In this document: one piece after another, positions 12,191 through 23,480 of the stretch | How positions within the stretch are numbered: position 1 is the first letter of the stretch | Layout: each line of letters opens with the position of its first letter | Assembly: GCF_020740795.1 (NCBI RefSeq) | Contig: NC_067299.1 | Span: forward strand, 9,408,001-9,472,000 | Direction of reading: 5' to 3' | Source of the DNA: Apus apus | Lineage: Eukaryota; Chordata; Aves; Apodiformes; Apodidae | Length of the DNA: 64,000 nt | Notes under the pieces: generated by a model | Database searches by the model: none | Seen by the model: only the letters and a program-made list of their open reading frames with translations | What the model was told of the DNA's origin: nothing | Translations under genes and position numbers: made by a program

Positions 12191-13556
12191 GCTCCTCTTC
12201 ATCTTTGTGAAACAGATCTTTTGCAGCTCCACACTGTAGCCTGAGAGGCATGCAGTGCTTAAAACAGCTATTAACTCTCATCTGTATGATGAACACAGCA
12301 CACCCTCCCCAAACTTGCACCTTACTCTGTGAATACAGAATTAATTTTCTGAGGCTCAGCCTAGGTAAATTAATTTCGTTATCATTTTCAAAAATCAGTT
12401 TAAAAAAAAAAAAAAAAAAAGGCTCTCAGTAATTACAAAGATATTTCATACTCTTAAAACTGTGAAGTCCAAATTTTCTAAAATCAAGGCAATAGCCAAT
12501 GAAATTACAGGGTTGATTTGTGGAAACTCTGTTGAACAACTGATGTGAAAGGATGTGATTCATATACAACTTACTGTACTATAGATTTTTGAAACTATTT
12601 TTCAAAACCCTGAAGACTAATGTGGATTTTTTATTATTATTATTTAAAAGCTGAGATTACTGAATGGTCACTTGTCTTCAGCTGCTGACACTCTAGAAAT
12701 GCTGATGGACAACAAAGATCTGAGGTAAGAGTAGATCATATTCTACTCTACAAAGCCAAGAACTCGTTGAAAATGGGTGTTTCTTTTTCAGTTAAAAATC
12801 AGAATTACTAAATTCAGCTGTTTAACAGAAGTAACAATTCATTGTTATAAAAGGGTGGAAACAGAGTGGGTAAGACCTCAGGCTGCTCCTGAGGTCATGG
12901 CAGTATAAGAGATACATTGGCCAGTCACAATATTTTGTCCTCAGCAAATGTTTGTGCTGTGATTCTTCAGCTGGAGATCCCTGCAGTGAGGGGATTCAAC
13001 CTGCTCAGTGGAGTGTCCTGGTCCTGCCCACTCCAATTCATACTCTGAAAATTTTGCTCCTGGTTAATCACATAGATTCAGGTGGGATTATTCCTGGCAG
13101 TGAAGTTCCACAGGTGTGCAACTGCTTAGACCATAACCCAGCTTTGATATGGTTGGTGCCACATTCCATGCAGCATATTGTAGCTTCTTCAATGCAATAT
13201 TGGGTGGAGCAAGAGGTCCATTTTCCCCTCCAGCCCCAGCTCTGTGTACCAGCAGGGCTGGAGCAGAACCACAAATGCTGTTGAACTCGTGGTGAGGCAC
13301 CACAGGGCAGAGCCAGGATGTCTCCCCTTCCTTGCTGCACTTTGTGCCAGTGCCTGAGGGGAGCACAGAGGGTGGGCAAAGGGCCCCACAGTGGTGGAAA
13401 TGCTGTCCCTGAGGCTGAGGTTGCTTGTGAAGTGTCTGGAGAGCAGCTCGTAGCCTGTTGTGTGGAAAGGGCTGTGCAAGGAGGGTTGCTCGGCTGCTCT
13501 GAGGCACGAGTCCTGGAGACAGCTGCACCCTCTGTCTTTTGAGCTGTACCCATGAA
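12191..13556. other. Intergenic DNA between CR1 copies
   Basis: No gene recognised. It contains a run of 19 A at 12402-12420, an ATT trinucleotide stretch near 12629-12648, and AT-rich DNA to about 12850. GC content rises from about 12950 to 13550, where long frames are open on both strands at once; none has a recognisable domain. Confidence 0.5.
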
Positions 13557-13890
13557 TATTCCAACACCTAAAGGGGCCTACAGGAACAACAGGGAAAGGC
13601 TTTGCACCAGAGAGTTAGTGATAAGACAAGGGGTCATGGTTTTAAACTGAAGGAGAGTAGATTTAGGTCAGACATCAGGAAGAAATTCTTTCCCATGAGG
13701 GCAGGAAGGTGCTGGAACAGGTTGCCCAGGGAGGTAGTGAATGTCCCGTCCCTGGAGGTTTCAAGGGCAGGTTGGATGAGGCTTGTGCAGCCTGGGCTGG
13801 TGGGAGGTGTCTCTGCTCACGGCAGGGGAGTTGGAACCTGATGATCTTTAGAGTCCCTTCCAACCCAAACCTTTCTACAACTCTACAATA
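13557..13890 (+). mobile_element. CR1 LINE 3' end, divergent subfamily
   Basis: It begins with the ORF2-end/3' UTR text CTAAAGGGGCCTACAGGAA and runs through GTGATAAGACAAGGGGTCAT, GGTTGCCCAGGGAGGTAGTG and GGAGTTGGAACCTGATGATC to CCCTTCCAACCCAAACC and a degraded tail (TCTACAACTCTACAATA). The plus strand is sense. The wording differs from the copies at 1733, 11184 and 17760, so this is a different CR1 subfamily. It is a 5'-truncated 3' fragment. Confidence 0.92.
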
Positions 13891-16067
13891 TTGCATCCAT
13901 TAGAAATACCCAGCCCAGTGACAATCACATCACACTCCTGCCATTTATACTTCCCTTTACATTAATATGTTAATAACAAATGAGGGAATAAGGTTTTCAT
14001 ACTAAAATCCTAACATTTCTCCAGCAATGCTATAAATACAGCTGTAATCTCTGAGCCTGTGAACTTGCTTAAAGACCAGAGGAGTTATCAAGGGAACCCT
14101 ATTTTTCTTTTTTGATTTATTTAGTTGAAAAGAGGTCCCAAAACTCAGCTGCCAGAATACCATTAGTGTGACCCAAGTGAAAACAAGAGAAGAAAAGTCT
14201 TGGTGGGAGTTTTATGAAGCTGATAAGATAATGAGACTCAAAATGTTTAAGCATGGAGACAAATGCACATATTAAATACCAAGGCAGGAAGAAAAAAAAA
14301 AGAGAAATCACTGAAATCTAAGTGTGTGAAATGTGAAAAGCAGAAAGGAAAATTGCAAAATCAATACGAAGGGAAATGAAAAGAGAATTGAGGATAAACT
14401 AAAAGCAAATAGAAAACAACACAAAAAAAGCTCCCTCCAACAGTCAACCAATTTGGATCATGACAAGATATGGTTGTCAGGCCAGCCAGTTGTGTTCTGA
14501 TTTTACAGTTGGCTGAAATCATAAAGCCCTATTAAGTTAAGACGTTCAGAAAATGTATTTGCTATTGGAAGTGTGTCTAGCATTTCCAGACTCTGCTTTG
14601 GTGTGGTATTCTTGGAGAGGTTCTGCGTGTGTAGCACCAGCCATTGGTTGATAGCAAAGCTGAAGGACTGCCAGAGGGCTGGGAGGTGGCTCTGCAGCAG
14701 CTGGGTGGGAGGGACCTTCAAAAGCTGGTCCTTGATCAACCCCTGATCATCATTTTCTAAGGTGTGCTGTAATAGACTATATTGGAAGACTCCTTTCCTC
14801 CCACAGGAGGAAGGGGAAAGCTCTCCACTTAGGTCATGCCCATGGTGATCTAGCTGGCCTATTCCTGATAGTCCCGTGACACTATTTCTTCACTCTCTGA
14901 TGGTCCATATTTTTGTTCTGAGGTTATTGCTCCTACTATTTGTTTTTGGGACAGACCACAGAAAATGGTAGTCACAAGCAAGAACCTCTGCTTCCACAGT
15001 GGCCAGCAGTGAGAACACAAGGATCCTGTCTACCTCAAGGGGTTCAAGATCTTGCCTGTCTCATGTTGGAGAAATCTGGCCAACTCTTAGAGCTGAAACT
15101 TGCTGTTTTCCTTTATTAGTTCAACTATACCCTGTATAAGTGATAACCCTCTATATCCTATTTCCCTCCTCTTCCCCTTTCAATAATCCATGGCAGTTGT
15201 TTTTTAGCTGAGAGATTTTTTTTCTTCTGAGAAATTAGAAATAAATTTCAGTCTAGGAGGAAAAAGGATTAAAAATATATATATATAAACAATAACGTGT
15301 TTGGAAGCTGCACTGGAAAGTAGAAGGGCTGTAATTATAGTAACTGGCATGGAAAGCAGGAGAAAATGTCAAATCAAGGGATTAAATTGTAAATGGCAAG
15401 AGCACTCTGACAGGAAAAGGAGAAGATGAAAATAAGGTGCATGAGATCCGTAAAATCATAGAACAGCTTCTGCCTAAGCAAACTCTTCCTCCAATGGACC
15501 CTGATGCTGCTTATTTGTTTAATGACTTGCTGTTTTGTTTCATTTGACAATAGGCTCCTCAGAGTTTCATGGCTGGGAGGTATCTGTCTGGAAAAAGGCA
15601 GGAAGAACCCAAACAGATAATGACTGACTGGATGCACAGCAGAGAATGACTGGAGCATAGAAGCCAGAGTGACTGTGGTTAGTGAGACTTAGAGCTGCTG
15701 CTTTAAACCTTCCTTGGTGACCTGGATGCCTATCAACATTCCCATCATTTGTATCCAAATTCACTAGCCAGCTTTGGGAACCCCAGCTCCCCACAGCAGT
15801 TAGTGCCCAGGGCAGCATCTCCTCAGCTCACGGCTGCTGCTGCATCGAGGCACTTTGCCACCAGGGAAATGGATCCCATCCCCATTGCCATGGAATGTCT
15901 GAATGAAGAACAAATGACCAGAGTAATCTGCACACTGCTATTTATGATGTGTGCCAGAAGCAGAGCCAGAAAATGGATCACAAATCTCCTGATGTGGTTC
16001 TGGATTTGGATCCTCTGGTCCTGCTAGCAATTAAAGGCAAAGGGAACCCTGTGATTGGATTCAGCAG
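13891..16067. other. Intergenic DNA left of the solo LTR
   Basis: No gene recognised. Purine-rich between about 14150 and 14430, with a short (TA) run near 15275-15290. A 78-codon minus-strand frame at 14503-14739 has no known domain. The last four bases, GCAG at 16064-16067, form the left half of the LTR target-site duplication. Confidence 0.5.
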
Positions 16068-16642
16068 TGTTAGAAATGAATGGTAGTGTTGATTTTGCAT
16101 TCTAGTGTTAGAAATGTAGTGTTTGGTTTGGTTCACATATATATATTTTAGTGTTAGGAACATATAGTTTGTTTGACCACATTTATCACATTTATATTAG
16201 GACCACATATAGGAATATATAGTTTGTTTGAGGTATATTTTAGTGTTAGGAATATAATTGTTTGTTTGAGAGATATCTACACATTCCAGTGACACCTGGA
16301 GTGGTTTATGGGCCAAGAAACTGAGGGACTTAATTGGGCTCCATCTGGGGGATCTGAACATGGAGAAGGATTTATGGCCCAAGATAAGGCCGAACAAAGC
16401 TACTTCTATGCTGCTCCTCAGGGCAGGATGACACCAGGAGATTGTTAATTGGGAAGACAGCCAAGGGGGCAAGAAAGGTCAAAATTTTACCTTAAAAGGT
16501 AAAAAGTAAACTGCTAAAATGGAGTGTGTAAACAGGGGCGGGAAACTTATAGGATAATTTGAAGCGTCGGAGAGGCTGTAAACCCTGGAGTACTCAGCCA
16601 GTGGGGAAACAGGGGAGGGAACTTTGCGTCGGGAATAGGGAA

Positions 16643-16648
16643 TATAAA
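16643..16648 (+). promoter_or_regulatory. TATA box of the solo LTR
   Basis: TATAAA about 70 bp before the LTR's AATAAA. It is placed as expected for the U3 promoter of a retroviral LTR. Whether it is still active is unknown. Confidence 0.6.
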
Positions 16649-16711
16649 CCGTTATTCACCTTGCTATAGGTGTGCCTACTTGCTTAGGTCACCCATTCTT
16701 GCAAGGATGTA

Positions 16712-16717
16712 AATAAA
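16712..16717 (+). terminator. Poly(A) signal of the solo LTR
   Basis: AATAAA 61 bp before the LTR end, the usual place for the R-region polyadenylation signal. The following CTGTGCTTCGCTG is a plausible GT-rich downstream element. Confidence 0.6.
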
Positions 16718-16778
16718 CTGTGCTTCGCTGAAGGATCCGTGTGGGGCCTGCTCATTGGCGCGACAAACGTTTCTCACA

Positions 16779-17759
16779 GCAGGTCCAGGCTTTTAATAAG
16801 GACACAGCACAACAAGGGAGAGGCTATTCCCTGGAAAGCACTGTCAGCACGAGTTTCCTGCACTCTGCAGGGCTCTGGCTCAGAATGGGGAAGGGGGTGA
16901 TCAGGACTGGAATTAAAGTCCACCAAAATGGTGGGGATTTCTTCTGTGACTTTGCTGGGTTGGTCTTCACCGTGCTGCAAGAATCTCTACGTAACCAAGG
17001 TGTGTGTGGAGATGGTGGAAATGATGAACAAAAGACAGGATATTACAGACCAGCTTCTCTACTGAAACACAGTGTCTGAACTCAGCCTTTTCTCATGAAT
17101 GAATAATGAAGGGGCCATGTTTTATTAGCTTTACTTAAAATTGTCTCCTAGTTGAACAACCTTTTGAATCTTTTAATACTTCTGCAATTTGCTGCAGCAA
17201 CGATTTCTTTTCTCTTTTGTTCTTTTCAAGATACAGTAGCTAATCTGATCTTGGTGTTTCGGTAATTGTCTCAGTTAATGTGGATGAGGAATAATTCCAT
17301 CCTGTGAAATGAATACTAGGTGAGTGTTTAACTCATACAAGTTTGCTACATGGAGAACTTATAGGGTAGGTGCACGGATTAATCGCTGAGCTGTTGATTT
17401 ATTAAGTAAGGTTTTGGTTTTAGCTTTGTTTACCCACTACCCATTTCTGTGGTCAGATTTGACAGTGGGGAACCTTCAAGTCAGGAGGAGCTCATCAGCT
17501 CACAAAGGGGCTCCATGCATATGGGAAGCCTTATGCTGGTAAACCACCATTGGACTGGCAGCTTAACCCAAAGATACATCGTCCTGTCACCACCACAGTT
17601 TTGTGTGAGCCCAGTAGCTCCTTGTGCTAAAGGGAGCAGCACATTCACTAATGATACTGGTATGTTTCTTATTTAGGCTCTAGGGGCTTTCTCCAAGCAG
17701 ACCCAGCATCTCACTGGGAACTTAATGCTCATTGCAGGCAGAAATGATTTCTGGAATTT
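16779..17759. other. Intergenic DNA between LTR and CR1
   Basis: It starts with the right copy of the target duplication, GCAG. No gene recognised; frames up to 112 codons have no known domain. The last 100-150 bp before 17760 may hold a decayed continuation of the neighbouring CR1 element, but I cannot place that boundary. Confidence 0.5.
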
Positions 17760-18582
17760 CTTGACAGGCTGGAGAGGTGGGCTTGTGCAAACTGCAGGAA
17801 GTCCAACAAAGCCAACTGCAAGGTTCTGCACGTGGGTCAGGGCAACCCCAAGCACAAACATAGGTTAGGTGGAGAATGGATCAAAAAGAGCCCTGAGGAG
17901 AAGGACTCGGGGGTGATGGTTGATGAGAAGCTCCACATGAGCTGGCACCGTGTGCTGGAGCCCAGAAACCAGCCCTGTCCTGGGCTGTGTCACCTGCAGC
18001 GTGGGCAGCAGGGCCAGGGAGGGGATTCTCGCCTTCCACCCTGCTCTCATGAGACCCCACCTGGAGAACTGTGTCCAGTTCTGGAGCCCTTCATATAAGA
18101 AGGACATGGAGCTCCTGCAGAGAGTCCAGAGGGGGTCAGGGAGATGCTCAGAGGGCTGGAGCAGCTCTGCTCTGGAGACAGGCTGGGAGAGTTGGGGTGT
18201 TCAGCCTGGAGAAGAGAAGGCTCCAGGGAGACCTTAGAGCACCTTCCAGTGCCTGGAGGGGCTCCAGGAAAGCTGGGGAGGGATTTTTTACAAGGGTTTG
18301 TAGTGGTAGGACAAGGGGTAATGGAGTAAAACTGAAAAAGGGGAGCTTTAGGTGAGACACGAGGAAGAAATACTTCACTGTGAGGGTGGTGAGACCCTGG
18401 CCCAGGTTGCCCAGGGAAGCTGTGGCTGCCCCATCCCTGGCAGTGTTGAAGGGCAGGTTGGATGGGGCTTGGAGCAGCCTGGGCTGGTGGGAGGTGTCCC
18501 TGCCCATGCAGGGGGTTGGAACAGGATGATCTTTAAGGTGCCTTCCAACCCAAAGCATTCTGTGATTCTATGATGATTCTAT
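17760..18582 (+). mobile_element. CR1 LINE, ORF2 C-terminus plus 3' UTR
   Basis: The longest sense CR1 copy in the window. It starts in ORF2 after the reverse-transcriptase core: plus-strand translation from 17832 gives GQGNPKHKHRLGGEW and SPEEKDSGVMVDEKL, both characteristic of the CR1 ORF2 C-terminal region. A frameshift follows near 17970, after which RAREGILAF and [12 protein letters not shown] continue in other frames. From about 18230 it is 3' UTR, ending in CATTCTGTGATTCTATGATG plus a second ATTCTATG. The clean tail suggests a fairly young insertion, but the ORF is broken and 5'-truncated. Confidence 0.93.
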
Positions 18583-21489
18583 GAAATAATAATGGTTTTA
18601 GTCAAACTATAAGCTGCCCAATGCTGACATAAATCACTTGCCTGCAATGGCATTTGTTCCAGCATTGTTGCAACCCTGACTCTTTGGGGCAGAGCAGAAT
18701 TCACAACAACCTGCAAAAAACTTAGAATTGATATTGGAAGCCAAGCAGTGTTCCAGTTTTATTGTTAATATCAGGGGGGAATGTTAGTTGCAAGGCTGTG
18801 CTTTGATTCTTCTTCCTCTCCTGAAGCAACATGCTCACAGAAGAATTTACAGCCCTCTCAAATTACATATTACAACGCTGACTTACTCCACAATCCATTT
18901 GGAGCATGGCTGAAAAGTGTATTTAATATCACTGCTGTTGTTTATATCTTTTTCCCTGCAAAGTTAGTGCTTGATTTTATGTGTCACTCTCAGCTAGTCC
19001 CTATTTGCATGGCTCTGTTGACATCAGTAGTGCTACATTGATTTATGTTGTTTGTGTTTGCCTCATAATTATAATTTTTGGTTGTTGTTGGAGGAGCTTG
19101 GTGTGTTTTCAAATTCGTGGAAGATAAAAAGGGATTGCCTTCTCAGAACAAAATAGATCATCTCTTCTGATGGGATATTTTAGACTAAGTGAACAGGTGA
19201 GACAGTCAAGTTCTGTAAATACTGGGGCTGCCTCTGTACTGTCTGCAGAGTACATCAGATATGTAGGCTGTGGTTTTTAAAGAAGCCTTAGATTTGCAGC
19301 AAACACTAGTAATTAGAAGGATTTGCTGTCCCCCAACACAAGGCTGCCAGTCATGATTTATTGTTTACAAACAAGCTTGCTTTTTCAGAGGTGATTGAAG
19401 TCCCCATCTCTCCAGATTAAAGTGAGGTCAGGGACAAGATGTGAGAGGGCATGGGGAGAAGGGGAGAAGGATTGGCCAAAAATTAAATCAACACCCAAGA
19501 GATGAGTGACCAGGAAAATATGTTCATGAGGGAATATTCTAAAGGCATGAAGGAGAGGATGCTGCATCACTGTACAAGCAGCAGCCACACTGCATCTTGC
19601 AGGACTGTGAGAACATGCCTTATCTCTCTCATGAGCAGGCCCTTGGGTTTGAGTGCTGGAAGAGGTGGAAAATGGCTGGAAATGTGCAATACCAATCACT
19701 GAGGGAAAGATTTTAGTACCTTTTGCATCTACAGAATATACCAAACCTGCTGAGGATGATCAAAATCCTGTGAAGAGCAGCTTTTCCTAGGCACTTCCAC
19801 AGAGCTGTGATCATGTGTTCACTGTCACAAGCAAGATAACCCCACCTTATCTGCTGTCACCTTTCAGATGAAATCCCAATGTGTCTGTACCCTGCCCAGC
19901 CTGGAAAGGACTATCCTTCTCCCAGGTCTCTTCTCAGGTCTGAGCCTTTCTCAGTCCACACTGTGCTTCACTTTGCTCAGGAACCTTCAAGCTACTTCCT
20001 GAGTTCAGTGCATGAAGTGTTAAAGGGAGAGAAGTTGCAGGCTTCTTCCCCCTCTGCTTTCAGGGACTTTCCATCAATTTTCCTTCTCCCTTTTCCTTTG
20101 CTCTGCACTTCAGATGGAAGCATCTGGATCGAAGAGAATTATCTCTTAACAACAAGTTGGGTTGTAGTACATTTCAAAGACTCAGGTTTTATTAGTCACA
20201 GAAGACCTTGTAAAAGTTTGCTTGGGATCATTTTTAAGAGCAACCAATAATCCTTTCCCCGTCAGCCAATGAAAAACAACCCAAGCCTCTCCCCCCACCT
20301 CCTGCACAGATGTGTCTCAAGGAAATACAGCTATTTTGGAGAAGCAAAAGTGACATTTTCACCAAGCTGGAGGTTTTATCCACAGTAGCTTACACTAATA
20401 CAGACCTAATTTCCTTCTGAAAGCTACCTGAGCACTAAGCATGCTTGATGCTCCGTTGGCATAATGCTGTTTGGAGTGGCCAATATTGCATTTGACTTCA
20501 CATTGTACCTTTCTGTCCTCAGTCTACTTAAGGCCAGAGGAGGCTGAATTGTGCTATAAGCCCAGAATCTGCTCCTGCACATTCCATGTCAGATAACTGT
20601 TCCCATAAAAGCATATTACTACAGTATGTTAAAGAGCAAGCCTGGAAAATCCTCTTGCCCCTTCCATGTCCAGCAGCTGCAAAAGCAGGTAGATGAAAAA
20701 GCAGCATTTCCTGCACTGTTAACTGCTTTAGTACCCAGTGTCATGTTCAGTCTGCTACACTGAAAGTTGCTTCCAGCAGTTTGTTAGGAGCAGGGAAAGA
20801 TAATATATGGGGGAAAAGAGGGAGACGATGACAAATTGATTCCAGGCATGTGGTGTCCTTTAATCACTATAAACTAAAACTAAACTGAAAGCTGAACACA
20901 TTCAGCAGCTTTAAGAAGCAGGACATTCCTGTGAGTGCCTAAGCACAGATGTAGGAATTTCAGGTACTCAGGTATTAAGATTTGGACCAATTGGCCCAAT
21001 TCTGCTCTCTTCAGATTTGTTTCAACAGAACAAGTTATTGTTTCCAACAGTAGCACTGCAGTGATAAATGCAAATAAACTGCAGGATGACTCCTAATCTA
21101 TTTCTGACAAATAAAGATATTGTAGCTGGCCTGCTCTGGTGCCAACAACAACAACAAAATAATGGCAAGGTATGAACTTCAGAAATGTAAACCTGAGCTG
21201 TCATTAAAAATCAATTTTCATGATAAATTTAATTCACATTTCATAGAGAGCTGTGTAATATCAATACAATGCTTTAATAACTGCTGTGCTGGCACCCAGT
21301 ACAGTGTAAGACATAAAGAGATATACATTTTTTGTAGTTTAGAAGATGTGGAACTAAACACTGTCTTTTAAAAGAAACCCTTTCTAGGGGAGAAAAACTG
21401 GTGTCGGAGGAGGATGTGCTTAATAGGAATTCCACTCCACCCCCATATACAAAGACTGCTCTGAAATTAAAACTTTAAGAGATCAGGTT
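18583..21489. other. Intergenic DNA, nothing recognised
   Basis: Single-copy-looking DNA without recognised genes. Two perfect POU octamers are present: ATTTGCAT at 19003-19010 and ATGCAAAT at 21068-21075. A short CAA trinucleotide run is near 21146-21157. Confidence 0.5.
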
Positions 21490-21710
21490 TCTAATTTATT
21501 TGCAGAACTAAAGGCAAGAAAGGACCAGGATCAGGTAGTCTGACCTCTGGGATAACCCAGGCTATTACATTTCACACAGGTCCTCCTATATCATAACCCA
21601 CGTTGGGCTAAAACCTTGTTTCATTTTAAACATTGCTTTAAAATGGTGGACAAACATAATCCTGTGTTTCTTTCACATGCTTTTTGGTGCAAGTGGGAGA
21701 GAAGGAAAAA
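21490..21710. mobile_element. Ancient CR1-like relic
   Basis: The text GGATCAGGTAGTCTGACCTC followed by GGATAACCCAGGCTATTACA resembles old amniote CR1-type 3' UTR copies, which share the pattern GATCATCTAGTCTGACCTCC...ACAGGCCA. It is highly diverged, with uncertain ends and strand. The call rests on remembered wording of the family, not on an alignment. Confidence 0.45.
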
Positions 21711-23169
21711 TTTAAATCGACTGGATTGCTGTGACATACCAGGAGAACTGGTCTAGCACGTAGTAGTGCAATCGGAACTCGGTGTCACTGAAACATAAAC
21801 ACTTGGTCTTTTCTGGTAATAAAAGCTGACCAACTCTCAGGGCAGACAGTGTGCTACCTATTTAGCAAAATGCTTATGTGAAGTGTTTTCAAAGAGACCA
21901 AAGGGCAGGTGTGTGCTCCTGAATTTCCTGGTTGCATTTGAAAATCCCATTCTCAAACTGAAACACCAGCTGAGAGCTAAATGCTGCACTTCCCCAAGCC
22001 CATGGTAGTTTTCTCAGTTGCACATAATTGAGGTCAAAATCTCACCCTAGAAGAACGGTTAACTTTTTATGATGCTAACTGAAGAACTGGAATAATATTT
22101 GCAGGCTGTGCTTTGCTTCCACAGGAGGTATCATTCATTACCTTTATTCCTCTTTTTTTTGGTAAATCTTGTTCTTGGTGTCCCTTATATTTGCTCCTCC
22201 ACCGATACGAGTATTTTTGATTCTTCCAGATCTAATGTAGTGTCCAAATTTCATTCATGTGCTATTTATTTGCTATTTTAGATTTGATATTCAGCAAAAA
22301 GGGGTTGCACCACCAGACCTTCCAGGATCCTCTACCCACAATGATCCAAGCTCTGATACTGCCATTGATCACCAGTTTCACCATCGATGCAGCATTTGTT
22401 CTACCCACATAATTTCAAATCATGTTTTCAAATGAAGTTTCCTGCAACCCAGTGGCATCTGCTTTACTGCCTGGATTTGCAAATGCTGCCATTCACCAAT
22501 GCTCACGCTGTGGGATTAGGAATCTCAGGGAGTTAGAGGTACAGGTTTTGCCACCTTCCACTAGAGTGTTTATCAACAAAATCCCAAGGAACTAGAAGGA
22601 TCCAAAAGCTCCTGAGCTTGTCTGGCCATCCATGATAAACAAGCCCAGCTGTATTGCTCATGACTCCCCTGGTCTCCAGGGACCAAGTTTTCCCCTGCTG
22701 TAAATGAGCATAGATCCTCGAGTCAACAGATCGAGCCTCTGCAGTTCTTATCCCCTGGTTGCTCTGGTTGTTTTTGCCCTGACAAAATTACTGATATTTT
22801 TACTCCACAGTTTTATTACAACCGACCAGGAAAATGAGAAATGCAGATTATATTGGTTTTCCATCTTTTCTGGGAAAACTTGTACTTCTGATGATGCCAT
22901 CCACCCTTTTTTTTATTATTATTATTTCATTTTTTAAAGTTCTCAGGTTTCCTGAACTCCAAGAGATTTTTAAGACACAACTATCAATTACACAGTGATG
23001 CCCACCAGGTACAAAAATACAGACTTTAACTTTTCTGGGCCAGCTAATCTACCAACGTTTTCATGTACCCCATCATCTTCTCCTATTGATCAGGATGGTT
23101 ACAGCATTGTTCTTATTTCCTGATGATAAAACACAGGAGGTTTAGGTGTGAGGTTCAGATGTGTGCCTG
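21711..23169. other. Intergenic DNA, nothing recognised
   Basis: AT-leaning DNA without recognised genes. A pyrimidine/ATT stretch lies at about 22906-22930. No motif cluster stands out. Confidence 0.5.
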
Positions 23170-23480
23170 CCTTGACCATTACTGTCAGGAGGATGCAGAT
23201 ACTGGCAGGCTGGATCAGATTGGTGTTCCATCTGGTTCAGCCTCCTGTCTCTTGCTTTGTTTTAGAAACCCTTATGTTCTGAGGCATTAAAATGTCCACC
23301 TCCTTCAGCCACTTTGTACTAAATATTATGGCTACTCTGGAAGTTCTTATTATTCCTGCCCTCAGAGCTACCTTGTGGCAGTGAATTCCACCAAATGGTT
23401 TAGGTTGTTCATTTGGGAAGGGAATGATCAGCTCATCTCTGTGTATTTTCTCTTGATGTTGTTCTGGAAAACTTCTGCTA
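23170..23480. mobile_element. Ancient amniote repeat relic (CR1/L3 type)
   Basis: GGCTGGATCAGATTGGTGTT, then CCATCTGGTTCAGCCTCCTG, then GTGGCAGTGAATTCCACC follow the order of an old reptile/bird interspersed repeat whose copies read roughly ...CTGGATCAGACCAATGGTCC...AGTATCCTGTCTC...GCAGTGAGTTCCA.... It is strongly diverged; ends and strand are uncertain. A second partial relic with TGCTGGATCAGACCCAGAAA may lie at 24800-24835. Confidence 0.45.

Larger units (their letters stand above)
16068..16778 (+). mobile_element. Solo LTR of an endogenous retrovirus
   Basis: A 711-bp element starting TGTTAGAAATG and ending CGTTTCTCACA. The reverse complement of the end is TGTGAGAAACG, so the termini match at 9 of 11 positions with the obligatory TG...CA. 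It is flanked by the 4-bp direct repeat GCAG (16064-16067 and 16779-16782), a target-site duplication. A TATAAA at 16643 and an AATAAA at 16712 sit in the order expected for an LTR and give the plus orientation. No gag, pol or env sequence and no second LTR are present, so the internal part was lost by LTR-LTR recombination. The first 200 bp hold three degenerate repeats of the 5' terminus (16106, 16152, 16244). A 4-bp duplication would suit a gammaretrovirus-like (ERV1) family, but that class call is weak. Confidence 0.88.

Noticed and set aside
14503..14739. 78-codon minus-strand frame considered as a transposon remnant
   Set aside because: No catalytic motif or terminal repeats, and no match I can name.
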